Origin: Chlamydiota bacterium
GTDB taxonomy: Bacteria; Chlamydiota; Chlamydiia; Chlamydiales; Rhabdochlamydiaceae
Direction: 5' to 3'
DNA: 64,000 nucleotides
NCBI GenBank assembly: GCA_022614855.1
Contig: JAKEHU010000005.1
Coordinates: 22,094-86,093 of the forward strand
In this document: positions 18,070-26,573 of the stretch, piece by piece
Layout: each line of letters starts with the position of its first letter
How positions within the stretch are numbered: position 1 is the stretch's first letter
Notes under the pieces: model-generated
What the model saw: only the letters and a program-made list of their open reading frames with translations
Database searches by the model: none
What the model was told of the DNA's origin: nothing
Translations under genes and position numbers: made by a program

Positions 18070-18381
18070 ATGGCAAAGTATCATATCTATGAAACTCAGG
18101 AGTACAAAGAGTGGCTAGCTACAGAAACTCTCAAGTCTCAGAGACAAATTCATAGTAGGGTTTTAAAAATTGAGGAAGAAGGCCATTTCGGGCATCACAA
18201 ATATCTACAAGGTGCTGAGGTATGGGAGTTAAAATTTAACGATGGTAGGCGTGTCTACTATGCACCGCTACCCGAGTCAAATATAATCCTTTTGCTGGGA
18301 GGCAATAAGAATGGGCAAGAAAGAGATATCAAAAAAGCGTCAAAGATTTTTAGCAAAATCAACGAAATTAAACTTAGCTAA
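18070..18381 (+). CDS. RelE/HigB-type toxin (addiction module killer protein)
   Basis: The 103-residue product fits the RelE/ParE-superfamily 'addiction module killer' group: ETQEYKEWLATET near the N-terminus, a long helix, GHHKYLQGAEVWELKFNDGRRVYYAPL (the W-E-L-K/R-F-x-x-G-x-R-v-Y-Y core), then LLLGGNKNGQERDIKKA. These toxins are usually mRNA endonucleases at the ribosome. Toxin before antitoxin, with a 71-base overlap, is the order typical of HigBA-like modules. A TTGTAC-17-TACCAT promoter-like pair lies just upstream. Confidence 0.87.
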   Translation: MAKYHIYETQEYKEWLATETLKSQRQIHSRVLKIEEEGHFGHHKYLQGAEVWELKFNDGRRVYYAPLPESNIILLLGGNKNGQERDIKKASKIFSKINEIKLS

Positions 18382-18640
18382 AGTTCCTGGACTCACGAGA
18401 GCAAATCCCTTAAAGGAGTTAACTGATCCCAAGAAAACAGGACTAGCTATTTTAGAATGCCTTCAGAATAACGATCCCGAGGGTGTCATGGAGATGATTT
18501 CCATCTATCTCAATGCTCTAGATAAAGCTAAGCTAAGAAAGAAAAATAAGCTTCCCAAATCGACCATGTATTCCGCATTAAAACACCGTAATCCCACTAT
18601 TAAGACTCTTGCTAAAATCATGCACGATTCTACCTGTTAA
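18311..18640 (+). CDS. HigA-like antitoxin
   Basis: The 109-residue product starts inside the toxin gene. It has the pattern of the partner of this killer family: DPKKTGLAILECLQNNDPEGVMEMISIYLNAL followed by a Lys-rich linker and a helix-turn-helix (LPKSTMYSALKHRNPTIKTLAKIM). It should bind and neutralise the toxin and repress the shared promoter, as in related modules. The first ~30 residues lie in the overlap; a later start is possible, since MEMISIY is also in frame. Confidence 0.82.
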   Translation: MGKKEISKKRQRFLAKSTKLNLAKVPGLTRANPLKELTDPKKTGLAILECLQNNDPEGVMEMISIYLNALDKAKLRKKNKLPKSTMYSALKHRNPTIKTLAKIMHDSTC

Positions 18641-18771
18641 TAGATTGCCCACTCAAGTGCAAAAATAAGCTACAGAAAATGACTTTTGACAATAGAAAAA
18701 AGTTCTTACATTTTTAATCTTGTTGTTGGTATCTTTTATCGACAAATTAAATCAAAATAAGTGGAGTTAAA

Positions 18772-19368
18772 ATGCGCAAGTTTTTTCTGATATTAACTGT
18801 TCTTATAGCGACGGCTTTAGAAGGGAAAGAAAATGACCAATCTGAAAAAATTAAAACATGGATGCCGGAAGAGATAGTTTCAGAAAAAATTTCCTCCTAT
18901 TTTTCTTCTCATGATTTGTCACCATACATATACCCGGAATTGGGAAACATTCGATTAGGTTTTATTCCTCCTGTAATTGAGAATGACAAGTTTTTTAGAA
19001 CATTCATGCGCGGAGACTTTCTCAACGATGACACTAAAATTGTGTTTTATCTTTCTAGAGATAAATCCTCAGAGAATATTGAGGTTCGTCTCTTGTTTAT
19101 TATGAATGGAAATCATATGTCTCCTGAACTTTTTTTTGATGTTCTTACTCACCCTGGTCTTACAGTTATGTCGCCAAGGGCAATTGAATTGTATTCCAAT
19201 CAAAATGGTCATATTTACATCTCTTCCGAGTCTGAAAAAGAGGGAAGAAAAAACCAAACATGGACTTTTTTTACTCCTGATGAAAAGTGTGACGTCTCCT
19301 TATTTTTACAAAGCGATGGTAAAGGAGGTACATTCTTTACTCTACTCCGCCCTAAGTTAAATCGATAA
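18772..19368 (+). CDS. Exported protein of unknown function, 198 aa
   Basis: A short signal peptide (MRKFFLILTVLIATALEGKE) precedes a mixed alpha/beta domain with no motif I recognise. The middle part (RLGFIPPVIENDKFFRTFMRGDFLNDDTKIVF) and the C-terminal hydrophobic strands suggest one compact domain. A GTGGAG ribosome-binding site precedes the ATG. A TTGACA hexamer at 18686 with a CATTTT box 17 bases on is a possible promoter. It stands between the toxin-antitoxin pair and the ankyrin/phosphatase fusion. Confidence 0.68.
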   Translation: MRKFFLILTVLIATALEGKENDQSEKIKTWMPEEIVSEKISSYFSSHDLSPYIYPELGNIRLGFIPPVIENDKFFRTFMRGDFLNDDTKIVFYLSRDKSSENIEVRLLFIMNGNHMSPELFFDVLTHPGLTVMSPRAIELYSNQNGHIYISSESEKEGRKNQTWTFFTPDEKCDVSLFLQSDGKGGTFFTLLRPKLNR

Positions 19369-19406
19369 AACTCTTTTCCAAGTAAAATATTTTTTTGAAA
19401 AAATAG

Positions 19407-19435
19407 TTGAAAAAAAACGGTATGTATGGTATAAT
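19407..19435 (+). promoter_or_regulatory. Sigma-70-type promoter
   Basis: TTGAAA at 19407-19412 and a perfect TATAAT at 19430-19435 are separated by exactly 17 bases, 30 bases before the ATG of the ankyrin/phosphatase fusion. It is the best consensus promoter I saw in the window. Confidence 0.75.
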
Positions 19436-19464
19436 ATTTGCTTTAAATCTAGGAGAGCAAAGCT

Positions 19465-20895
19465 ATGTATAAAAATATTTATTCTATTCCTTCTGACGTA
19501 ATGAACATTCTGAATAACCACGAGTTTGGAATAAAACCATTTAAAATTGATGACAAGATAGCTAAAACTGCTCAGGATAGTTATTCCTACAAGTTAGACA
19601 CTAACTGTTACTACTCGAAACTCTCTTCTCTTACAGGAATAATTGGTCTCCTTACTTTTGGTGGAGCGGGATATAAAGCTCTTACCAAATCCCCCCTTAC
19701 TGCAACAGCTTTAGGAATTACATCACTCGTATTGGGAATGGTTTGGGTAAAGACACGTTATAAAGAGGGACGTTTAATGGATCAGGCTACCGGATATGAT
19801 AAAAATCTTAACCGAACTGATGAAACAATTGCCCTTAATTGTATTGGGAAAGGAGCTGATCTTTCCCGTGTAGTATATCCATACGTTTATACTAGTGGTC
19901 TATTCCCGAACTGGGGAGACAAAGGCAAACCAGTGACAGTTTTTAACTATTTTGTTCAAATGGGCTATCTGAAAATTGTGGCCTATTTAGCTATGCTTGA
20001 AAAAGATGAATCCAAACGAAGTCAACTCGCTACCGAAGCACTCCATGATTATTGTCGCAGTGAACGAATGGCTAACTTACTCATTGACTTGGGTGCTGAT
20101 TTAAAAGGCGGTGATGCATTTCTTTGGAGCCGGCCTCTTGAAGTTGTAACAGCTTGTTTAAAGAGGGGTGCTACAATAGATGGTAAGAAAAAATTAGCTG
20201 AGTTTGTAAAAGAATGGGGAATATTATCTTCTATTGAGCAATTACCTGCTATTCAGCAATCAGAAGAAGAGAGAAAAAAGAATTGTCGACTGATCTTTGT
20301 GCATCATGGAGAACCTGAGTGTAGAAAAGAAGAGCTTGAAAGTGGAGAAAAACTGCTTCAAGGATGGACGAATACTTCATTGAGTGAGAAGGGCGTAAAG
20401 CAGATGGAAAGGCTTAGAGATGATCTTGAAAAAGAAAAGATTGATGCTGCCTATAGTTCAGATTTATCTCGAGCGATGAACAGTCTTATGATTATTACAC
20501 AGAACCGTAAGCTACCAGATGCTATTGTATTTTCAACTGCTCTCAAAGGAGAATCACATGGGAAATTCGAAGGATTAACAAAAAAAGAATATCAAAAAGA
20601 AGCTCATTACGAGCAGTATCGAAAACTTCAAGATTTAGAAACTAAATTCTTCTTTCCATATGGAAAAGATGGTGAAAGCATAGCTGATGTAATGCGCAGA
20701 CTACTTCCTGAAATTAGACAAATTTGTAGAAAGCATCCTGGGAAAAATGTGATCATTATGACACATGGCGGTCCTTTGAAATTTTTCAACTTTCTCTTGG
20801 GAGAACACGATGATAAAGAAATTAAACGAGTAGGATATGGTGATGTGATTCGCATGGAAGGAAATAAAGACCAATTAATTCTCTTACCTCAATAA
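19465..20895 (+). CDS. Membrane ankyrin-like / histidine phosphatase fusion
   Basis: The 476-residue product has three parts. Residues ~50-95 form two hydrophobic segments (SLTGIIGLLTFGGAGYKAL and TATALGITSLVLGMVWV). Residues ~120-260 look like degenerate ankyrin repeats (MANLLIDLGADLKGGDAF, VVTACLKRGATIDGKKK). Residues ~273-476 are a phosphoglycerate-mutase-like histidine phosphatase: LIFVHHGEP (RHG as HHG, catalytic His kept), YSSDLSRAM, GESHGKFEG, and IIMTHGGPLKFF with the second His. An AGGAG site and a consensus promoter precede it. Substrate unknown; a role in host interaction is a guess. Confidence 0.82.
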   Translation: MYKNIYSIPSDVMNILNNHEFGIKPFKIDDKIAKTAQDSYSYKLDTNCYYSKLSSLTGIIGLLTFGGAGYKALTKSPLTATALGITSLVLGMVWVKTRYKEGRLMDQATGYDKNLNRTDETIALNCIGKGADLSRVVYPYVYTSGLFPNWGDKGKPVTVFNYFVQMGYLKIVAYLAMLEKDESKRSQLATEALHDYCRSERMANLLIDLGADLKGGDAFLWSRPLEVVTACLKRGATIDGKKKLAEFVKEWGILSSIEQLPAIQQSEEERKKNCRLIFVHHGEPECRKEELESGEKLLQGWTNTSLSEKGVKQMERLRDDLEKEKIDAAYSSDLSRAMNSLMIITQNRKLPDAIVFSTALKGESHGKFEGLTKKEYQKEAHYEQYRKLQDLETKFFFPYGKDGESIADVMRRLLPEIRQICRKHPGKNVIIMTHGGPLKFFNFLLGEHDDKEIKRVGYGDVIRMEGNKDQLILLPQ

Positions 20896-20920
20896 AATTT
20901 ATCAATTTTTTTAACATTCA

Positions 20921-21310
20921 ATGAAAAATAAACATTTTATTCAGAATGTTTTAAAAGAAATCCTTGAAAATTTAGATGCTGATGAGAAAGTCATTTCTCA
21001 ATATTTTTCTCCTAATTATATTCAACATGTTGATGGGCATACTTTGAATTATGATGAGTTTGTCCAACACATGAAAAAACAGAAATCAATTCTCCGTTCT
21101 GTAAAGGTGACAATTGATCATTGCGTAGCTGAAGAAAATGGTGTTTCTACAGTCCATAGAGTAGAGGCGATAAAAAAAGATGGAAGAAAATTAATCGTAA
21201 AAGTTGTTGCCTATTTTAAGCTGGAAAATGGAAAAATTACATTGTGCGATGAGTTAACGAAACTATTGACTGGTGAAAAGGAAGATCAGGATATTGGCTC
21301 GATGAGATAG
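20921..21310 (+). CDS. SnoaL-like (NTF2-fold) protein
   Basis: The 129-residue product resembles SnoaL-like polyketide-cyclase-fold proteins: a helical start, then SQYFSPNYIQHVDGHTLNYDEFVQHMKKQ, then strands in which conserved acidic and aromatic residues line a pocket (KVTIDHCVAEENGVSTVHRVEA, VAYFKLENGKITLCDELTKLL). Such proteins range from enzymes to stress proteins, so no reaction is proposed. It lies 25 bases after the phosphatase fusion on the same strand and may be co-transcribed. Confidence 0.78.
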   Translation: MKNKHFIQNVLKEILENLDADEKVISQYFSPNYIQHVDGHTLNYDEFVQHMKKQKSILRSVKVTIDHCVAEENGVSTVHRVEAIKKDGRKLIVKVVAYFKLENGKITLCDELTKLLTGEKEDQDIGSMR

Positions 21311-21363
21311 GCTATCAAACAAAGTGGCAGTTTCATGTCTTCATTTCTCCAAAAGAATGATAG

Positions 21364-21588
21364 CTATTCCTTTTCTTTCTGTTTCTTTTCTATTTTAATG
21401 GTAGTTTCTCCCTCTTCTCTGTCGATTTCTATGTAAGATAAAGATCTGATGATCACTACAATTAATAGAAGGACAAAGAAAATTCCTACGGCAATGCTAG
21501 GTTTTTTGCTCCAACGCCTGCTGTAGGGCCAAATTGGCAGAACTGCAATGAATAAGCCAATCACAATAAGTAGTAAAATAATACCCAT
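21364..21588 (-). CDS. Small DUF3309-like membrane protein
   Basis: The 74-residue product starts MGIILLLIVIGLFIAVLPIWPYSRRWSKKPS, which fits DUF3309 (hydrophobic helix, LPTWPYSRxWG-like turn). A second helix (IAVGIFFVLLLIVVIIRSL) follows. The charged tail (EIDREEGETTIKIEKKQKEKE) is an addition beyond the usual ~50-residue family. Function unknown; it should sit in the inner membrane. It lies upstream of the large ATPase gene on the same strand. Confidence 0.75.
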   Translation of the reverse strand: MGIILLLIVIGLFIAVLPIWPYSRRWSKKPSIAVGIFFVLLLIVVIIRSLSYIEIDREEGETTIKIEKKQKEKE

Positions 21589-21675
21589 GATACTCCCTGT
21601 AAATAAAGGTCTTATTTTTCTACATAATCGATTGTTAAAAATTTTTATAGAAAATAATTCTTAAGGAGTGTGTGA

Positions 21676-24570
21676 TTATTTCTGTTCAATAAAAGTTAAT
21701 TGATCGTTATCAACAGTAAGATGAAGGGCAATCTTTTTCTTTTCTGAGATGTTTCCTTCTAGAAGAGGGGTGATGAGTTGAGTTACCTGTTTGTGAATCT
21801 CATCATTTATTTCTCGGATGCTCATCTTCTTTTCTCTGTAGATTTGATCAAAATAGTCGATGAGCTTTTCGTCATAGCTAAGAGTAAAGTTTTCTTTAAG
21901 AGTTTGGATTAGTCGATTCAGTGGCTCTTTTATTAGAGCAGCTTCCGTTCTTGAAAAAGGAATGGTGGCATTAATTCTTTGCTTAAAGGCTTTCCCATAC
22001 CTGTCTTTGACAAATTCATTTATCTTTTTTTGATGGTCAAGAAATCGATCTTGAGGATTTTTAATAGAAAGATCATTTAATTCTTCTTGTCCTAGGTTAG
22101 AGGTAAGAATAAAAATGACATTTCTTCGATCTATTTGTTCAGAGATATATTTATTTGTGGAAGCATTATATTCTGTGCGGTTGATCGGAGTTTCCCCAAA
22201 AAGTTCTAAAAATTTATTCGCATATTCAGGAGGAACTTTATCAAATTCTTCTAAAATGACAAAAGAAGTAGGATAGTTTTGAATATAGTTTTTGATTTCT
22301 TCCATTAGCTCTTCTTGATGCTTTTCATTAATATTATTTGGCATGTAAATTCTCAGGGCATATGGATTATTTTTCCCATTGGATTTTAATCCGTACATTT
22401 CAGGAACGATTTTTGTAAGGAGGGTAGCGGTTTCAGATTTGCCAAATCCAGGAGGACCCGAAAAGAAAAGAACGAGTCCTGGTTTTTGCAGATGGTCTTG
22501 AGGGGCAATACGCCAGTTTGAAATTGCATTTTGGATTTCTTTTAAAGCTAAATCTTGCCCAAAAATTGCTTCACCTAATTTTTCTTTTAAACGTTGCAAT
22601 TTTTTAAATTCCATAGCTTGAGCAGGGGCAAGCAAGGTGTTAAATTTTGCTTGGAACTGAAGGATAAGATCTTCTTTTTCGATCTTATGAGGGATGAGTT
22701 CCAATTTTTTTTCCTCTTCTTCAATTTTTTCTCCATAAAGGGGGATAAGAACATGGTAGAGCAAAAGGAGTTCTTTTGCTTTTGCAGTGATTTTATCGCT
22801 CTTTTTTCCCTCTTTTCTCAATTTTACCCACTCACGAAAAAGCTCTTCTTTTAACTTCCTTGCTTTGGTAAGTTCTTTGCTGAGAGGTGTGATCTGCCTT
22901 AAGATTTCTTGCTCTTTTTTATATTTTTCTAACTCTTCTTTCCCAGCAGTATTATTTTTAATTGAAACAGGAACTTCATTTTTTTTCATTTCAGCTGCAG
23001 AAATGAGACTTTGCAAAAGACGGATGAATGTGGAAATTAATTCATGTTCTTCCATTTTTCCTTTAAGTCGGTCAGCCATATTGAGAATCATTTCCGCATG
23101 GTTTGGAGTCAATTTAGCCATATGGATATCAGGAGGATTGAAATAATTAGAAATTAACTTTTTTGCTTCTGAAAGATCAATATGAGGTGCTTCAATGAAG
23201 GCGAAAAAATTTAATAAATTTTTGAGTTGACCGCTCTTCTCAAGATTCTCCTTTTCTTCTTTGTTGATGGTGAATATGCAACGCACATCTCCTTTTTCAA
23301 TGCTCTGTACAATCCAAATACGCGGATCATTATTATTAGAAAGGCTGGAAAGATCGTAGTTAATATTAGATAGATCCATGTTTTGAATATGCAAAAGGAT
23401 GTTTCCTTGAGATTTAATCTTGCTGACTAATTGCTGCCACAGCTCCAGCTTTGCATTTGAAGTATGTTTGTAAGATAGGTCGCGATAATCGAAGAGCATA
23501 ATTTGCATTGGGGGAAGACCGAATTTTTCTGCTTTTCCCAAACACATGAGTTCAGCTAAGGAGTGGATCACTTCATTTTGAAAAATCTCTTTTGCCCCCC
23601 AAATGATAAAATTAGCTTTTTCTTTTCCTGATAAGATAAGTTGCAGTTCTCGGAAAAAATTTTGAAAAGAAGATAATAAATGAAGCCCTCGAAAAGGAAT
23701 TTTTTGATTTTCCATTTCCTGTGTGAGGTTTCTTAACCCTTCGATAGTCTGATAAGATAGGTGGTAAAGAAGAAAGAGCAAAATAGTGGCCCCGAAGAGA
23801 GTGGCTTTTGTTCCCAAAACTCCTTCCAAAGGATCTAAAAATAGATAATCTTGATAGGTGATCGAATCTTTAAGAGAACCAATTCCAAACATTCCTAGGA
23901 TCTTTAAAATTGCATCTGGAATATGGAATTTTTCCTTCAAAATCGGCTCAGCTATTGCCCATATTCTTTTAAAAACTTGTGGGGCTAAAATCAGATAAAA
24001 AAGAGCAGGAAGGTTCTGCTTATAGATGTCAAAAAGCGTTAAAATGGAGCCTCCTACTTGCGGAGGTTGTAAGAGTGCATAAAAGCGATCCATTTTTTTA
24101 TTGATGAATTCCACGCCATTTGCAGTAAAGTAAAGGGTTTTTTCTTTAGTGGATTGGGTCGCTATCCCACTTTGATCTGCTACAAAAGGAATTTGATCTA
24201 CTTGTTCAATCAATTCTTCTGGCGTAATAGAAACGTTTTTTAATAGATTGAACCATTCATAAGGAGATGTCGGCTTTTCCAAATTAATCTCTTTGGCTTG
24301 ACCCATGCCACCATTTTTAGCCATCCAGCTCTTGAGAAATGAAAAGGCTTGTGAGGGAGCCATTTGGCCTACAATCTTTTTTAGAGCTTCTTCTAGATTG
24401 TTGGTTAGATCAAACTTTTCTGCTTCCCATCTCCAACTAGTAGAGAATCGATCATAGATAAGCCATCCTATTGCGCTTAATGCAACTGTGCTGATTAGCA
24501 GGTAGGTGGCATTTAAATTTTTTATTACAACATCTGGAATGATACTAAGATAATCAGAATTAATTCTCAT
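21676..24570 (-). CDS. Membrane-anchored ClpB-like AAA+ protein with degenerate D1
   Basis: The 964-residue product has an N-terminal hydrophobic anchor (residues ~20-40) and further hydrophobic stretches near 185-205 and 255-275. A first region (about 315-480) keeps the order of a ClpB D1 domain, including NFIIWGAKEIFQNEVIHSL and VRCIFTINKEEKENLEKSGQ, but the Walker A Gly-Lys residues are gone. A coiled-coil (about 540-650) follows, then a complete D2 with Walker A FFSGPPGFGKSETATLL (~700), Walker B FVILEEFDK (~772), TSNLGQEEL and a C-terminal small domain. Probably a membrane disaggregase or remodelling ATPase; substrate unknown. Confidence 0.82.
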   Translation of the reverse strand: MRINSDYLSIIPDVVIKNLNATYLLISTVALSAIGWLIYDRFSTSWRWEAEKFDLTNNLEEALKKIVGQMAPSQAFSFLKSWMAKNGGMGQAKEINLEKPTSPYEWFNLLKNVSITPEELIEQVDQIPFVADQSGIATQSTKEKTLYFTANGVEFINKKMDRFYALLQPPQVGGSILTLFDIYKQNLPALFYLILAPQVFKRIWAIAEPILKEKFHIPDAILKILGMFGIGSLKDSITYQDYLFLDPLEGVLGTKATLFGATILLFLLYHLSYQTIEGLRNLTQEMENQKIPFRGLHLLSSFQNFFRELQLILSGKEKANFIIWGAKEIFQNEVIHSLAELMCLGKAEKFGLPPMQIMLFDYRDLSYKHTSNAKLELWQQLVSKIKSQGNILLHIQNMDLSNINYDLSSLSNNNDPRIWIVQSIEKGDVRCIFTINKEEKENLEKSGQLKNLLNFFAFIEAPHIDLSEAKKLISNYFNPPDIHMAKLTPNHAEMILNMADRLKGKMEEHELISTFIRLLQSLISAAEMKKNEVPVSIKNNTAGKEELEKYKKEQEILRQITPLSKELTKARKLKEELFREWVKLRKEGKKSDKITAKAKELLLLYHVLIPLYGEKIEEEEKKLELIPHKIEKEDLILQFQAKFNTLLAPAQAMEFKKLQRLKEKLGEAIFGQDLALKEIQNAISNWRIAPQDHLQKPGLVLFFSGPPGFGKSETATLLTKIVPEMYGLKSNGKNNPYALRIYMPNNINEKHQEELMEEIKNYIQNYPTSFVILEEFDKVPPEYANKFLELFGETPINRTEYNASTNKYISEQIDRRNVIFILTSNLGQEELNDLSIKNPQDRFLDHQKKINEFVKDRYGKAFKQRINATIPFSRTEAALIKEPLNRLIQTLKENFTLSYDEKLIDYFDQIYREKKMSIREINDEIHKQVTQLITPLLEGNISEKKKIALHLTVDNDQLTFIEQK

Positions 24571-24726
24571 TTTATTTAGTTAGATAATGATAATTTATAA
24601 TTAATTATATCAAATTATTATAAATAATTTCATCTAATTTTTTATATAAAAATAGTTAAATTAAAATTTTAATTTAATAATAAGAAGGTTGATTAAAAAA
24701 AATGTGTAGAGTATTTTTCTCTTCTT

Positions 24727-25149
24727 ATGACAAAGAAAAGAGTTCTTACCCTTGCCATGGCGAGAAAAATAGCCGAAGCTGCTGAGCGCAAAGCAGAAGA
24801 GTTAAAGATCAAAATTGTGGTCTCTATCCTCGATGATGGGGGAAATTTAAAATATTTTCTACGAATGGACGGGACAAGCTATGGGTCTATTCGTATCTCG
24901 CAGCTGAAGGCCAATACCTCGGCAAGCCTTCCTTTGTCTACTAGAGCTCTGGCAGAAAGAAATAGTAAGCTTCCAAATGGTCCCTATGGAGGTGGAGCTA
25001 TTCCCAACATTCTCCTTTTAGGAGGAGGCCTTCCAATCCTGACTTCCGATGGCGACCATCTCGGAGGCATAGGCATTAGCGGTGCCACCCCTGATCTTGA
25101 TGAGACCTGTGCCCAAGCGGGTCTAGATGCCATCAAACAAGAGCTCTAA
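24727..25149 (+). CDS. GlcG/HbpS-like (DUF336) protein
   Basis: The 140-residue product is a typical GlcG/HbpS-fold protein: MARKIAEAAERKAEELKIKIVVSILDDGGNLKYFLRMDG, then YGGGAIPNILLLGGGLPIL, then HLGGIGISGATPDLDETCAQAGLDAI. Relatives bind haem or occur in small-molecule utilisation clusters; the real role is often unknown. No signal peptide is seen, so it is probably cytoplasmic. It is divergent from the ClpB-like gene across a 156-base AT-rich spacer. Confidence 0.88.
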   Translation: MTKKRVLTLAMARKIAEAAERKAEELKIKIVVSILDDGGNLKYFLRMDGTSYGSIRISQLKANTSASLPLSTRALAERNSKLPNGPYGGGAIPNILLLGGGLPILTSDGDHLGGIGISGATPDLDETCAQAGLDAIKQEL

Positions 25150-25237
25150 TTTGAGTTTAATTTTTTTTCATTTGCAAAAAAAATTTCTAAGAAGGTAGCC
25201 TTTTTGGCTTGTTCGTTTTTTATTTAAGTGTATTTTT

Positions 25238-25759
25238 ATGAGTACAGCTTTTGCAAGCATTGTAGAGAAATATTCTGATGACCCAAAGTCACCATCGATT
25301 GTAAAAAATGAATATCTTGTTCATTGCATTGAAGGGACGAGAAAATACATAAATCCTTATCCTACTAGTAAGGCAACGATAGTCTATAAAGAAAATATCA
25401 GCATGTATTCCGATGATAAAATTCATCATAGGGGATACAAAGTCTATCATGCTTTGGATTTGATAGAATTCATCTCAACTAAACAAATTTATATAGATTA
25501 TGGATCTATAATGGTTGCGAATAATATTCGATTGCAAGCACCTGAAGTTATTATTGGTTGCAGCGTAGAAAACGAACTTGAAATAACAACAACCATTCTT
25601 GCAAGAAATAAATTAACTATTCTTGCCAATTTTTTGAAGATTAAAGGTGGGGATATTTTTAAACCCAAAGAATGTCAATTTGCTATTGAAGAAGATATGA
25701 ATATCTCGCATCCCGGTAATAAAAATTTAAAATGGCTTGTAGATTTACAAAGTAGGTAA
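25238..25759 (+). CDS. Tandem paralogue 1 of an unknown family
   Basis: This 173-residue product is the first of three paralogues in a row. They share EKYSxxxxSPxIVxxEYLxxxIEGxxKYxxPY near the N-terminus, then a beta-rich core in which short strands with alternating hydrophobics follow one another (DLIEFISTKQIYIDYGSIMVAN, IRLQAPEVII), then TTILARNKLTILANFLKIKGGDIFKPKE. The core pattern resembles a small beta-solenoid. This copy is the most diverged. No signal peptide. Function unknown. Confidence 0.75.
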   Translation: MSTAFASIVEKYSDDPKSPSIVKNEYLVHCIEGTRKYINPYPTSKATIVYKENISMYSDDKIHHRGYKVYHALDLIEFISTKQIYIDYGSIMVANNIRLQAPEVIIGCSVENELEITTTILARNKLTILANFLKIKGGDIFKPKECQFAIEEDMNISHPGNKNLKWLVDLQSR

Positions 25760-25795
25760 AACTTTCTTCTTAAAAATTTTTAAGTTTTTAAATAT

Positions 25796-25961
25796 ATGAA
25801 CCTATTCGGAAATTCAAAAAACTGCTTTTTGTGCCTTTTTCCCCATATCTTAGAGCCATTTCTTGGCCTACTTAATTTAAGTATGTCCTGCGAAATGGCT
25901 CTAAAATCTGTGAAGAAAATTCACCAAAAATCAAATTTTCTGAATTTCCGAATAGGTTCAT
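25796..25961. mobile_element. MITE-like palindromic element, type A, copy 1
   Basis: A 166-base element with terminal inverted repeats (ATGAACCTATTCGGAAATTC and its complement, about 25 of 26 bases paired) and a nested perfect 13-base inverted repeat (TTAGAGCCATTTC / GAAATGGCTCTAA) in the middle. A second copy at 63901 matches 98 of the 100 bases visible. It encodes no transposase. It lies between paralogues 1 and 2. Confidence 0.85.
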
Positions 25962-26016
25962 TGAATTCCTTATTTAGATTTTTTATTTGGGGAAAATGTA
26001 AAAAAAGGTAAAATCT

Positions 26017-26544
26017 TTGGATAAAAATCTTAATGCTGCTCCAGTTTACACATACGGTTCTTTTGAAAAATATTCGAGTGAATCTGATTCTCCTTATGTT
26101 GTAAGTGACGAATACCTGAAGGCATCTATCGAAGGTGAGGTAAAATATTTCCCACCATATTGCAATGGGATTACACTTCCATGTGAATTTGCAGAAAATA
26201 TTGAAAAAACTGGGCAGGACCTTCTTGAAATTAGAGAAGCCCTTCATGCCCTAAAAACGATAAAATTGCAGGCAGAAAACATCTTTATTCATTCAAGTGC
26301 TATAGTTGTAGCAAAAGAAATTACATTAATAGCATCTTCCAAAATTATCATTGAGCATTATCAACATCCAATAAAGCCGAATAATATTCGAACAACAGTT
26401 TTGGCAAAACAAATTCTCAATATTGATGCAGATGAATTAATTGTTAATGATGCCGATATCTTTGAACCGCAGACCTATACAATAAAGGTAATATACCGGA
26501 CCTATAATCTAACGCCAACTTCTAAATGGCTTGGGAAAGTATAA
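26017..26544 (+). CDS. Tandem paralogue 2 of an unknown family
   Basis: The 175-residue product has the same architecture as its neighbours and is closest to paralogue 3 (LxxEIREALHALKTIKLQAENIFIHSSAIVVAKEITL, RTTVLAKQILNID, DIFEPQTYTIKV). There is no in-frame ATG near the start: the ATG that aligns with the start of paralogue 3 is displaced by one base into another frame, so TTG 26017 behind AAGGTAAAA is the best start. Expression may be reduced. Function unknown. Confidence 0.7.
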   Translation: MDKNLNAAPVYTYGSFEKYSSESDSPYVVSDEYLKASIEGEVKYFPPYCNGITLPCEFAENIEKTGQDLLEIREALHALKTIKLQAENIFIHSSAIVVAKEITLIASSKIIIEHYQHPIKPNNIRTTVLAKQILNIDADELIVNDADIFEPQTYTIKVIYRTYNLTPTSKWLGKV

Positions 26545-26573
26545 AAGCTATTCTTGCAATTCTTTCTGGATTT

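Noticed and set aside
25796..26011. 71-codon plus-strand frame starting at the type A element
   Set aside because: More than two thirds of it is the palindromic element itself; no transposase or other domain is encoded.
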